Shown in pieces: positions 1-5,540 of a stretch of 5,540 bases of DNA. The translations under genes and the position numbers were made by a program. Source of the stretch: Phycisphaeraceae bacterium (GTDB lineage Bacteria; Planctomycetota; Phycisphaerae; Phycisphaerales; Phycisphaeraceae); NCBI GenBank assembly GCA_029260695.1, contig JAJDCT010000429.1, positions 1 to 5,540 of the forward strand, in the 5' to 3' direction. A model generated the notes under the pieces. It ran no database searches, had not been told where the DNA came from, and saw only the letters and a program-made list of their open reading frames with translations. Every line of letters begins with the position of its first letter. The first letter of the stretch is position 1.

Positions 1-1
1 G

Positions 2-1477
2 CTCATGGCCGGTGTACTGACCGCCAGGCAGTACTACAAGGGCACCGAAGTCGAAGAGCTGGCTACCAAAATATACGAACGCGTCGACTGGCCCTGGATG
101 CGCGGCGGTGGCAATACGCTCACCATGGGTTGGAAGCCCGAAAGCGGGTTCCTCAACGCGACGTGGGACGGATACAGCGAGCACACGATGGCCTACCTCA
201 TGGGGCTAGGCTCCAAGGCGCACCCTATGCCAGCCGAGTCCTGGACAATATGGAAACGCGAACCGGTCATCACCTATGACGGCCTGACGTACATGGCCTG
301 CCCGCCGCTGTTCACCCACCAGTTCTCACACGCTTTCGTCGACTACCGTAACAAGCGAGACAACGTCGCCAATTACTACCGCAACTCCGTGCTCGCTACT
401 CGCGCCCACCGGGAGATGTGCCTCAAGCTGGCTAAACGTTTCCCGCACTTCAGTGAAGACCTATGGGGCATCACCGCCTCGGACTATGCCGGCGGATACA
501 CCGCCTGGGGCGGACCGCCTGCCACGCCAAATATCGATGGCACGGTCGTCCCCTGTGCAGCCGCCGGGTCCGTGCCCTTCCTGCCCGAGGAATGCATACG
601 CACCCTCCAATATATGAAGAATACCTACGGCGACCGGGTCTGGAAACGCTACGGCTTCGTCGATGCCTTCAACCCACAGACTGGCTACACAGCGGATCAT
701 GTCATCGGTATCGACGTCGGTATCTCGTTGATGATGATCGAGAACTACCGAAGCGGTTTCGTGTGGAAATACTTCATGGCCAACCCGGAGATACAGCAGG
801 CGATGGACCTGGCCGGGTTCCGCCCCGAGCCCGAGGTGAAGGATGCGGACAGCTCGGTTTACGGGCTGGAATCGATCCCATCAGAATTATTGGGCGCGAG
901 TTGGAACAAGGGCAAACGTACCGCGAAGGTGCGCCGTCTGTCGTACGGTTGGGAGCAGGCGGACTGGCACGCCGTGACCGCCGACGACTGTCTGGAAAAG
1001 GGCCAGCCCCGCAAGGACAATGACGTATCGGCGAGGTTCACTTTAGCTTGGGACGACCAGGCATTGCACGTTGTCATCCACGTCGTTGACGGTCAGGTCG
1101 TGAATGATTCCGATGCCGAAAGCCTGCATGAGCAGGACTGTGTCGAGCTGTATATAGATCCGAAAGACGACGGCCTGGTTTGGGGGAGCGGAAGTGATTT
1201 TCAGTTCGGATTCGCGGTCACGGACAAAGTCTGGGAGTGGTTCGGCAACAGCCACGGAGCGATCGAGCAGTCCGTCAAGGAGAACGATAGCGGGTACGAA
1301 GTCCGGGCGTCGATCCCTTGGGGGGTATTGGGCGTTACCCCCGAGGCGGGCTTGAAGATGCAGTCATCGGTGGCTGTCAAGAGCGTGAGCGCGCGGGGTG
1401 ATTCTTCCGTGAAGCTCAACTGGCGATTCAACGAACAGGCCGGGCGTATCCAGCTCGGCGAACTGGTGCTGGAGTAG
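2..1477 (+). CDS. Glucoamylase-like (PF10091/GH144-type) protein with C-terminal CBM9-like domain, 5' partial
   Basis: Probably a secreted or periplasmic glycan-cleaving enzyme. The visible 490 residues (counted from the ATG at 5) have two parts. Residues 1-273 match the glucoamylase-like domain PF10091: DWPWM (28-32), SEHTMAYLMGLGS (58-70), FTHQFSHAFVDYR (103-115), LWGITASDYAGGY (153-165), DGTVVPCAAAGS (178-189), YGFVDAFNP (216-224) and IENYRSGFVWK (245-255). Candidate acidic catalytic residues include E59, D113, D160, D178 and D237, but I cannot assign the pair. Residues about 280-490 resemble CBM9/DOMON domains: FTLAWDDQALHVVIHVVD, then CVELYIDP, then YEVRASIPWGVLG. The reading frame is open to the left edge and family members carry more sequence before DWPWM, so the ATG at 5 is probably internal and the true start lies outside. 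Any signal peptide is therefore unseen. The TAG stop is 5 bases before the next gene. PF10091 is shared by GH144 endo-beta-1,2-glucanases and many uncharacterised proteins, so the exact substrate is inferred. Confidence 0.85.
   Translation, partial: LMAGVLTARQYYKGTEVEELATKIYERVDWPWMRGGGNTLTMGWKPESGFLNATWDGYSEHTMAYLMGLGSKAHPMPAESWTIWKREPVITYDGLTYMACPPLFTHQFSHAFVDYRNKRDNVANYYRNSVLATRAHREMCLKLAKRFPHFSEDLWGITASDYAGGYTAWGGPPATPNIDGTVVPCAAAGSVPFLPEECIRTLQYMKNTYGDRVWKRYGFVDAFNPQTGYTADHVIGIDVGISLMMIENYRSGFVWKYFMANPEIQQAMDLAGFRPEPEVKDADSSVYGLESIPSELLGASWNKGKRTAKVRRLSYGWEQADWHAVTADDCLEKGQPRKDNDVSARFTLAWDDQALHVVIHVVDGQVVNDSDAESLHEQDCVELYIDPKDDGLVWGSGSDFQFGFAVTDKVWEWFGNSHGAIEQSVKENDSGYEVRASIPWGVLGVTPEAGLKMQSSVAVKSVSARGDSSVKLNWRFNEQAGRIQLGELVLE
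1471..1474 (+). promoter_or_regulatory. Ribosome binding site GGAG for the binding-protein gene
   Basis: GGAG lies 8 bases before the GTG at 1483 and overlaps the last two sense codons of the upstream gene. It supports the GTG start and implies that translation of the binding protein is coupled to termination of the glucoamylase-like gene. Confidence 0.65.
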
Positions 1478-1482
1478 TCAAG

Positions 1483-2973
1483 GTGGGCGAACACCATCGC
1501 AAGACATCCCGCCGCAGACAGAACCCCCCGAGCCGTGGCGGCGCGGGGCGTTTGGTACGTTTCTGTGGGAGCGCTTTGACACTCGCCTTGCTCGGGTGGC
1601 TGCTCGTCGGCCTGCCGGGCTGTGGCAATGACCAGCCGGATCACACGCCGGACGGCCGTGTGATCGTGCGCTATTGGGAGAAGTGGACCGGCTTCGAAGC
1701 CGAGGCGATGCGTGCGGTGGTCGACGATTTCAACGCTTCGCAGGACCGAATTTTCGTGAAGATGCTGTCTGTCAGCGGGGTGGACCAGAAGCTATTGCTG
1801 TCGACCGCGGGCGGTAATCCGCCGGACGTGGCGGGGGTCTGGACGCACACCGTCCCCGTCTTCGCAGAGAAGGGGGCGCTCACGCCGATGGACGGCTACC
1901 TGCGCGACGCGGAGATCACGGAGTCGGACTACATCCCTGCGATCTGGGCGTGCTGCCAACACAGGGGTTTTTCCTGGGCGTTGCCCGCGACGCCGGCGTC
2001 TGTCGCATTGCACTGGAACAAGCGGCTCTTCGAGGAGGCCGGTCTGGATCCCGAGAAGCCGCCGACCACGATCGCCGAGCTTGAAGCCATGGCCGAGCAA
2101 CTCACCGTCGTGGAGCAGATGCGGGGTGCTGAGACGGTCCGCGTGCGGTTCCCGGATCTGACCGAAGCGGAGAAAGACGCCAAGGACTTTAAGATCATCC
2201 AACTGGGGCATTCTCCCAAGGAACCGGGCTGGTGGTTGGAGATGTGGGGCTTCTGGTTCGGCGGGGAATTGTGGGACAGCGACCGGAAGATCACGGCTAT
2301 GAGCCCACAGAACGTCGAGGCCTTCGAATGGTTCGCCAACTATTCCAAGAAGTACGGCCGACGGAATCTAGACACGTTTGGTGCGTCGTTCGGTAACTTC
2401 TCTTCGCCGCAGAACCCTTTCCTGAACGATCAGGTCGCGATGGTTGTGCAGGGCGTGTGGATGTACAACTTCATCGACCAGTATGCACCGGGTATGCGGT
2501 GGGGTGTTTCGGCGTTTCCGTCGGCGCTGCCAGCTGGCTCGGCACCCGTCACGATCATCGAATCGGACGTGCTGGTGATACCCCGAGGTGCCAAGCACCC
2601 CGACGAGGCGTTCGAGTTTATCCGTTACGTTAACACACGCGGCCCGATGGAGAAGCTGTGCCTGGGCCAGCGCAAGTTCAGCCCGCTGACGGATGTGAGC
2701 GATACGTTCGTCCCCCAGCACCCAAACCCGTACATCGAAATCTTTACCGAACTTGCCAGGAGCACAAATGCTCGCACCGGCCCACGCCTGCCGATCTGGA
2801 CCGAGTACGCCGACGAGATGCGAGCCGCCACGGATCGGATGTTCGCCGACGGTGCCACGGTCGACACGGCTCTGGGTGACGTCCAGAAGCGTGTCCAGCG
2901 CAGGCTCGATCGGGTCCTTAGGCGGTGGGATATGGTTCAGGACGATAGGCTCGCGGAGTGGGACAGGCAATGA
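1483..2973 (+). CDS. ABC transporter sugar-binding lipoprotein (family 1 extracellular solute-binding protein)
   Basis: Captures an oligosaccharide outside the cytoplasmic membrane and delivers it to the two permeases encoded next. The 496-residue product has a basic N-terminus (1-27), a hydrophobic stretch (about 29-46) and a lipobox-like LPGC with Cys47, so it should be lipid-anchored. The mature part shows the family 1 binding-protein layout: a first strand with VIVRYWEKW (60-68), PPDVAGVWTH (113-122), KGALTPMDGYL (130-140), LHWNKRLFEEAGLDP (176-190), an aromatic GWWLEMWGFWFGGELWD stretch (249-265), and PFLNDQVAMVVQGVW (312-326). At 496 residues it is somewhat longer than the common 400-450, partly because of residues about 208-250. 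The GTG start at 1483 is preferred because of GGAG at 1471-1474. A TTG at 1552 would give a shorter signal peptide but has a poorer ribosome site. The stop overlaps the next start as ATGA. The general function is firm; the ligand cannot be read from the sequence. Confidence 0.93.
   Translation: MGEHHRKTSRRRQNPPSRGGAGRLVRFCGSALTLALLGWLLVGLPGCGNDQPDHTPDGRVIVRYWEKWTGFEAEAMRAVVDDFNASQDRIFVKMLSVSGVDQKLLLSTAGGNPPDVAGVWTHTVPVFAEKGALTPMDGYLRDAEITESDYIPAIWACCQHRGFSWALPATPASVALHWNKRLFEEAGLDPEKPPTTIAELEAMAEQLTVVEQMRGAETVRVRFPDLTEAEKDAKDFKIIQLGHSPKEPGWWLEMWGFWFGGELWDSDRKITAMSPQNVEAFEWFANYSKKYGRRNLDTFGASFGNFSSPQNPFLNDQVAMVVQGVWMYNFIDQYAPGMRWGVSAFPSALPAGSAPVTIIESDVLVIPRGAKHPDEAFEFIRYVNTRGPMEKLCLGQRKFSPLTDVSDTFVPQHPNPYIEIFTELARSTNARTGPRLPIWTEYADEMRAATDRMFADGATVDTALGDVQKRVQRRLDRVLRRWDMVQDDRLAEWDRQ
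1639..1665. repeat. Perfect 9-bp inverted repeat, possible mRNA hairpin
   Basis: GATCACACG (1639-1647) and CGTGTGATC (1657-1665) are exact reverse complements separated by 9 bases. The structure lies just after the lipobox codons of the binding-protein gene. No U-tract follows, so it is not an intrinsic terminator. It may be coincidental, since a repeat of this size is not very improbable in 5.5 kb. Confidence 0.35.
2955..2958 (+). promoter_or_regulatory. Ribosome binding site GGAG for the first permease
   Basis: GGAG ends 11 bases before the ATG at 2970. Its last G is also the first base of the alternative GTG at 2958, so it cannot serve that start. This favours the ATG inside the ATGA overlap. 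Confidence 0.5.
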
Positions 2974-3857
2974 CCAGGACCGAACGTCAAAACCTCATGA
3001 AAGGCCTGGCCTTTATCAGCCCGTGGATCGTCGGCTTCGCCGTGTTCGGTCTCTACCCGCTGGGGACGTCGTTGTATTACTCGTTCTGCGACTACGACGT
3101 GTTGAATAAGCCTGTGTTTATCGGGACGCTGAACTATCAAGACATGGTGGTCGATTCGGTTTTCTGGAAGTCGCTCTACAACACGTTCTACTTCGCCATC
3201 TTCTCGATCCCGCTGGGTCTGATCTTGGCGCTGCTGATCGCGGTGATGCTCAACCAGGAAGTAAAGGGCCGGTCGATCTTCCGCACAGCCTATTACCTGC
3301 CTTCGATCGTCCCGCTGGTGGGCGTGTCGATGATTTGGCTGTGGCTTTTTAACGGCGACTTCGGGTTGGTGAACTTTGCGCTGTCGAAGATAGGTATACA
3401 AGGCCCCGGTTGGTTGACCGACGAGGCGTGGGTCAAGCCGACGCTGGTGATGTCGGGCGTCTGGCAGGTCGGTGGGACGATCGTGATCTTCCTGGCGGCT
3501 TTGCAGGACGTGCCCCGTGCGTTGTACGAATCGGCGCAGATCGACGGCGCATCGGCCCCGGTCAGGCTGTTGCACATCACCGTGCCGATGATCTCGCCGG
3601 CGATCTACTTCAACCTGGTCATGGGGATCATCGGGGCGCTTCAGGAGTTCGTCCGCCCGTTCGTGATGCTCGGCGGCAGCGGTCCCAACCGCTCGGCCCT
3701 GTTCTACGCGATCAACCTCTACCAGAACGCCTTCGATTACCTGAACATGGGTTACGCCTGCGCGATGGCGTGGGTGCTGTTCGTGATCATCGTATTGATG
3801 ACCTGGGGTGCGACCGCGGCCTCCCGCAAGCACGTCTACTACGGGGGGGATAGCTGA
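2970..3857 (+). CDS. Carbohydrate ABC transporter permease, MalF/UgpA type
   Basis: One half of the membrane channel of the importer. The 295-residue product has the usual length and plan of a MalF/UgpA-type subunit without the large MalF loop. Hydrophobic segments lie at about 12-36, 70-95, 107-128, 158-178, 208-226 and 262-282. The cytoplasmic EAA loop that docks on the ATPase is clear at 187-210, beginning ESAQIDGASAP and ending with Pro206 and Pro210. The N-terminal FISPWIVGFAVFGLYPLGTS (15-34) is characteristic of the family. I chose the ATG at 2970, which overlaps the upstream stop as ATGA. A GTG at 2958 would add four residues but would overlap its own ribosome site. The stop TGA shares one base with the next ATG (TGATG), so the two permeases should be made in step. 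Family assignment is secure; the substrate is unknown. Confidence 0.95.
   Translation: MTRTERQNLMKGLAFISPWIVGFAVFGLYPLGTSLYYSFCDYDVLNKPVFIGTLNYQDMVVDSVFWKSLYNTFYFAIFSIPLGLILALLIAVMLNQEVKGRSIFRTAYYLPSIVPLVGVSMIWLWLFNGDFGLVNFALSKIGIQGPGWLTDEAWVKPTLVMSGVWQVGGTIVIFLAALQDVPRALYESAQIDGASAPVRLLHITVPMISPAIYFNLVMGIIGALQEFVRPFVMLGGSGPNRSALFYAINLYQNAFDYLNMGYACAMAWVLFVIIVLMTWGATAASRKHVYYGGDS
3843..3850 (+). promoter_or_regulatory. G-rich ribosome binding site for the second permease
   Basis: A run of seven G followed by A ends 6 bases before the ATG at 3857. It is an imperfect but plausible Shine-Dalgarno sequence inside the last codons of the upstream permease. Together with the TGATG overlap it suggests translational coupling. 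Confidence 0.5.
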
Positions 3858-5242
3858 TGGCACACCGCCTGCGGAAAATGTTGCTTTATGTGGTGCTGCT
3901 TACCGGCGCGGCGGTCTTCACGATCCCGTTGTTGTGGATGCTGTCCACGGCGCTCAAGCCGATTGACCAGGCGATGAGCTCGCCCCCGCGTTGGCTGGCG
4001 TACAAGCAACTGATGGATGTGGACGGCCAGAGCATCTCGGTGGGCGTAGAAAAAATACCAACCCCCGGCACCCCCGGCGACGACAATGACGCCGGCCTCG
4101 ACACGCCGATCACCGTGCAGGTCGCGTACCAGTGGCTGCTTGAGATCGATGGCGAGCGGGTCCCGGTCAAGCCGGTGGATTCTGATTTTGATCCCGACAC
4201 CGACGCCCCGGTGGCGGTGACTGTGAACCATCACCTGCAGGCGGACACCCAGGCCGGACAGCGCCCCGCTCGCATAGCCGCCCGCGGCGGCGGGCGTGAA
4301 GACGGCGGGCAAGTCGATGTCACCGTGATCGATGCCGAGGGATACATGTCGAGAGTTACCGTCGCCCGGTCGGACCTCCGCAAGACCTACGACCAGACGA
4401 TCAAGGACACCGAGGCCTCGTTTGGTGAAATCGAGACGCTCAACGTGTCGCCGGCAATGCTTAGCAAGTCACTGGTCCCCTGGAATGACCGTAAAGACCT
4501 TGCGCATGTGTTTGTCGAACAACATCCCGCCACGGCAGGGGACTTGCACGAGGAGATCTCCCTACGTTGGGGCAACTTCGGCAAGGCGATCGAGGCGATG
4601 AAGATGTTCCCGACCTACCTCAAGAACACGCTGTTCCTCTGCGTGATGACGGTGATCGGAACGGTCTGCTCAAGCACACTGGTCGCTTATGGGTTCTCGA
4701 GGATCGAATGGCCCGGACGCGACAAGGTCTTCCTGATCGTGATGGCGACGATGATGATCCCGTTCCCGGTCGTCATGGTACCGCTGTTCACGATGTTCCG
4801 GGACCTGGGGTGGATCGGTACGCTCAAGCCGCTTTGGGTCCCGACCTTCTTCGCAGGCGCGTTCAACGTCTTCCTGCTCCGCCAGTTCTTCCGCACGATC
4901 CCCAAGGACCTCTCCGAATCCGCGAAGATCGACGGTTGCAGCGAGATCCGTATCTTCTGGCAGATCATCCTGCCGCTGGCACGCCCGGCGATCACGGTGG
5001 TGGCGTTGTTCCAGTTCATGGGCACATGGAACGACTTCCTGGGCCCGCTGATCTACCTCACCGACCAGAATGACTTTACCCTCGCATTGGGCCTGCAGTT
5101 CTTCCAGAGCAAGAGCGGAGGCACGCAGTGGCACTACCTGATGGCGGCAAGCACGCTGGTCGTGGTGCCCGTCATCGTCCTGTTTTTTCTCGCTCAGAAA
5201 ACGTTTATCGAGGGGATATCCATGTCCGGCCTCAAGGGGTGA
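3857..5242 (+). CDS. Carbohydrate ABC transporter permease, MalG/UgpE type, with large extracytoplasmic insertion
   Basis: Second half of the importer channel. Its ends are ordinary MalG/UgpE family: membrane helix 1 at about 9-30 followed by STALKPIDQAMSSPPRW (30-46), then KMFPTYLKNTLFLCV (249-263) leading into helices at about 255-278, 290-314, 323-341, 370-390 and 428-447. The EAA loop at 354-377 begins ESAKIDGCSEI and ends LPLARP. The C-terminal KTFIEGISMSGLKG matches the usual FIEGLTAGAVKG-like end. The odd part is residues about 48-236, a polar segment of roughly 190 residues without membrane helices where most relatives have a short linker. It brings the protein to 461 residues against about 280 normally. 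By topology this insertion should face outwards, next to the binding protein. The frame is continuous across it and rejoins the family pattern exactly, so it looks like a true domain rather than a frameshift artefact. The start overlaps the previous stop by one base. Confidence 0.93.
   Translation: MAHRLRKMLLYVVLLTGAAVFTIPLLWMLSTALKPIDQAMSSPPRWLAYKQLMDVDGQSISVGVEKIPTPGTPGDDNDAGLDTPITVQVAYQWLLEIDGERVPVKPVDSDFDPDTDAPVAVTVNHHLQADTQAGQRPARIAARGGGREDGGQVDVTVIDAEGYMSRVTVARSDLRKTYDQTIKDTEASFGEIETLNVSPAMLSKSLVPWNDRKDLAHVFVEQHPATAGDLHEEISLRWGNFGKAIEAMKMFPTYLKNTLFLCVMTVIGTVCSSTLVAYGFSRIEWPGRDKVFLIVMATMMIPFPVVMVPLFTMFRDLGWIGTLKPLWVPTFFAGAFNVFLLRQFFRTIPKDLSESAKIDGCSEIRIFWQIILPLARPAITVVALFQFMGTWNDFLGPLIYLTDQNDFTLALGLQFFQSKSGGTQWHYLMAASTLVVVPVIVLFFLAQKTFIEGISMSGLKG
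3998..4564 (+). other. Insertion region within the MalG-type permease
   Basis: This covers the codons for residues about 48-236 of the second permease, between PPRW and LRWGNF. The first half looks beta-strand rich (SISVGVEKI, ITVQVAYQWLLEIDGE, VDVTVIDAEGYMSRVTV) with an acidic DSDFDPDTDAP linker and a Gly/Arg-rich AARGGGREDGG patch. The second half (RKTYDQTIKDTEASFGEIET and on) looks helical and polar. I recognise no named domain. Boundaries are estimated from the family pattern and may be off by about 10 residues. Confidence 0.7.
4279..4296. repeat. Short GC-rich perfect hairpin inside the permease insertion
   Basis: CGCCCGC and GCGGGCG form a 7-bp stem made only of G and C around a GGCG loop. 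It encodes part of the Gly/Arg-rich patch of the insertion. No U-tract follows, so terminator activity is not expected. It may be only a consequence of GC-rich codons. Confidence 0.35.
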
Positions 5243-5281
5243 TTCGTTTCGCCCGCCGGAGTTTTGTCCGTTGCTTTGATT

Positions 5282-5285
5282 GGAG
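5282..5285 (+). promoter_or_regulatory. Ribosome binding site GGAG for the GH94 gene
   Basis: GGAG lies 6 bases before the GTG at 5292. It selects this GTG over the in-frame GTG at 5301 (15 bases away) and over the ATG at 5287, which is in another frame and stops after two codons. Confidence 0.65.
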
Positions 5286-5291
5286 TATGTT

Positions 5292-5540
5292 GTGACACGA
5301 GTGACCAAACCTATTATCAAACCCGTTAAGATCGATGCCCCGTCGGGCAAGCTGTTTGACAACGGCTACGGCTACTTCTCCGCCGACGGCAGCGAGTACG
5401 TCATCACACGCCCGGACACGCCCAAGCCCTGGGTCAACGTCATCTGCCCGGGTGACTACGGCCTGGTTGTCTCGCAAGTCGGCGGCGGGTATTCATGGAA
5501 GACACACGCCGGCCTCAACCGCATCACGCGCTGGGATCAG
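5292..5540 (+). CDS. Glycoside hydrolase family 94 phosphorylase-like protein, N-terminal part (3' partial)
   Basis: The frame opens at GTG 5292 and stays open for 83 codons to the right edge. After a short unstructured lead (TRVTKPIIKPVKIDAPSGK) comes a diagnostic GH94 N-terminal pattern: NGYGYFSADGSEYVITRPDT at residues 24-43, PKPWVNVI, DYGLVVSQVGGGYSW and NRITRW. GH94 enzymes reversibly split beta-linked glucosides with phosphate, giving a sugar 1-phosphate and a shortened acceptor; members include cellobiose, cellodextrin, laminaribiose, chitobiose and 1,2-beta-oligoglucan phosphorylases. No signal peptide is present, which fits cytosolic use of sugars imported by the transporter upstream. 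The catalytic domain lies outside the window, so the subtype is undetermined. The 49-base gap before it contains no obvious terminator, so it probably belongs to the same operon. An in-frame stop at 5277-5279 limits any extension; a TTG at 5280 is possible but less likely. Confidence 0.85.
   Translation, partial: MTRVTKPIIKPVKIDAPSGKLFDNGYGYFSADGSEYVITRPDTPKPWVNVICPGDYGLVVSQVGGGYSWKTHAGLNRITRWDQ

Noticed and set aside
5..7. ATG at position 5 as the true start of the first gene
   Set aside because: The frame is open to the left edge, and the protein begins in the middle of a conserved PF10091 region with no signal peptide. The real start is most likely upstream.
1321..1342. GGGGGTA and TACCCCC hairpin near the end of the glucoamylase-like gene
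   Set aside because: The stem is 7 bp with an 8-base loop, has no U-tract and lies within conserved CBM9-like coding sequence. It is probably a chance product of Gly and Pro codons.
3843..3849. A run of seven G at the end of the first permease, considered as a programmed frameshift site fusing the two permeases
   Set aside because: A -1 slip, which would enter the frame of the second permease, meets TAG at 3851-3853 at once. The TGATG overlap already explains coupling.
2937..3863. A 308-codon open frame on the minus strand covering the first permease
   Set aside because: Its product is rich in His, Arg, Asp and Gln with no recognisable fold or motif, and it mirrors the sense-strand permease almost exactly. 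It is a shadow of biased codons in a GC-rich gene.
5264..5291. TTGTCC and TATGTT with a 16-base spacer as a possible internal promoter for the GH94 gene
   Set aside because: Each box matches the sigma-70 consensus at only about four of six positions, and transcription would start after the favoured GTG at 5292, removing its ribosome site. It would work only for a leaderless start near the GTG at 5301, for which there is no evidence.
5243..5291. The 49-base gap before the GH94 gene as a terminator
   Set aside because: Only a weak 4-bp pairing (CGGA with TCCG) is present, with no following U-tract. Nothing here supports termination.
4670..5362. A 230-codon minus-strand open frame over the end of the second permease and the start of the GH94 gene
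   Set aside because: The product is polar and low-complexity, with no family resemblance, and it overlaps two well-supported genes. I treat it as a shadow frame.

Overview
The window is a compact, all-plus-strand carbohydrate-use operon cut at both ends. It holds one 5'-truncated gene, three complete genes and one 3'-truncated gene. In order they are: a glucoamylase-like (PF10091 type) glycan-cleaving protein fused to a C-terminal CBM9/DOMON-like domain (enters from the left, ends at 1477); a lipoprotein sugar-binding protein of an ABC importer (1483-2973); a MalF/UgpA-type permease (2970-3857); an enlarged MalG/UgpE-type permease (3857-5242); and the N-terminus of a glycoside hydrolase family 94 (GH94) phosphorylase (from 5292, runs off the right edge).

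Spacing is very tight: 5 bases, then a 4-base ATGA overlap, then a 1-base TGATG overlap, then 49 bases. This implies one polycistronic transcript whose promoter lies left of the window. I see no promoter, terminator, RNA gene, mobile element or CRISPR array that I would defend. No stretch without a gene exceeds 49 bases.

The genes fit one pathway. A glycan is cut to oligosaccharides outside the cytoplasm, the lipoprotein captures them, the two permeases import them using an ATPase encoded elsewhere, and a cytosolic GH94 enzyme splits them with phosphate to give a sugar 1-phosphate. The known chemistry of PF10091-related families (GH144 endo-beta-1,2-glucanases, and the corresponding domain of cyclic beta-1,2-glucan synthase) and of GH94 (which includes 1,2-beta-oligoglucan phosphorylases) makes beta-1,2-glucan or sophoro-oligosaccharides the most attractive substrate guess. 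Cello- or other beta-gluco-oligosaccharides remain possible.

The organism looks like a high-GC diderm bacterium. GTG starts, a lipoprotein sugar-binding protein, a permease with a very large extracytoplasmic insertion and the general style of the proteins suggest Planctomycetota, perhaps Phycisphaerae. This is a low-confidence impression, not a demonstrated placement. The most unusual element is the roughly 190-residue soluble insertion after the first membrane helix of the second permease.
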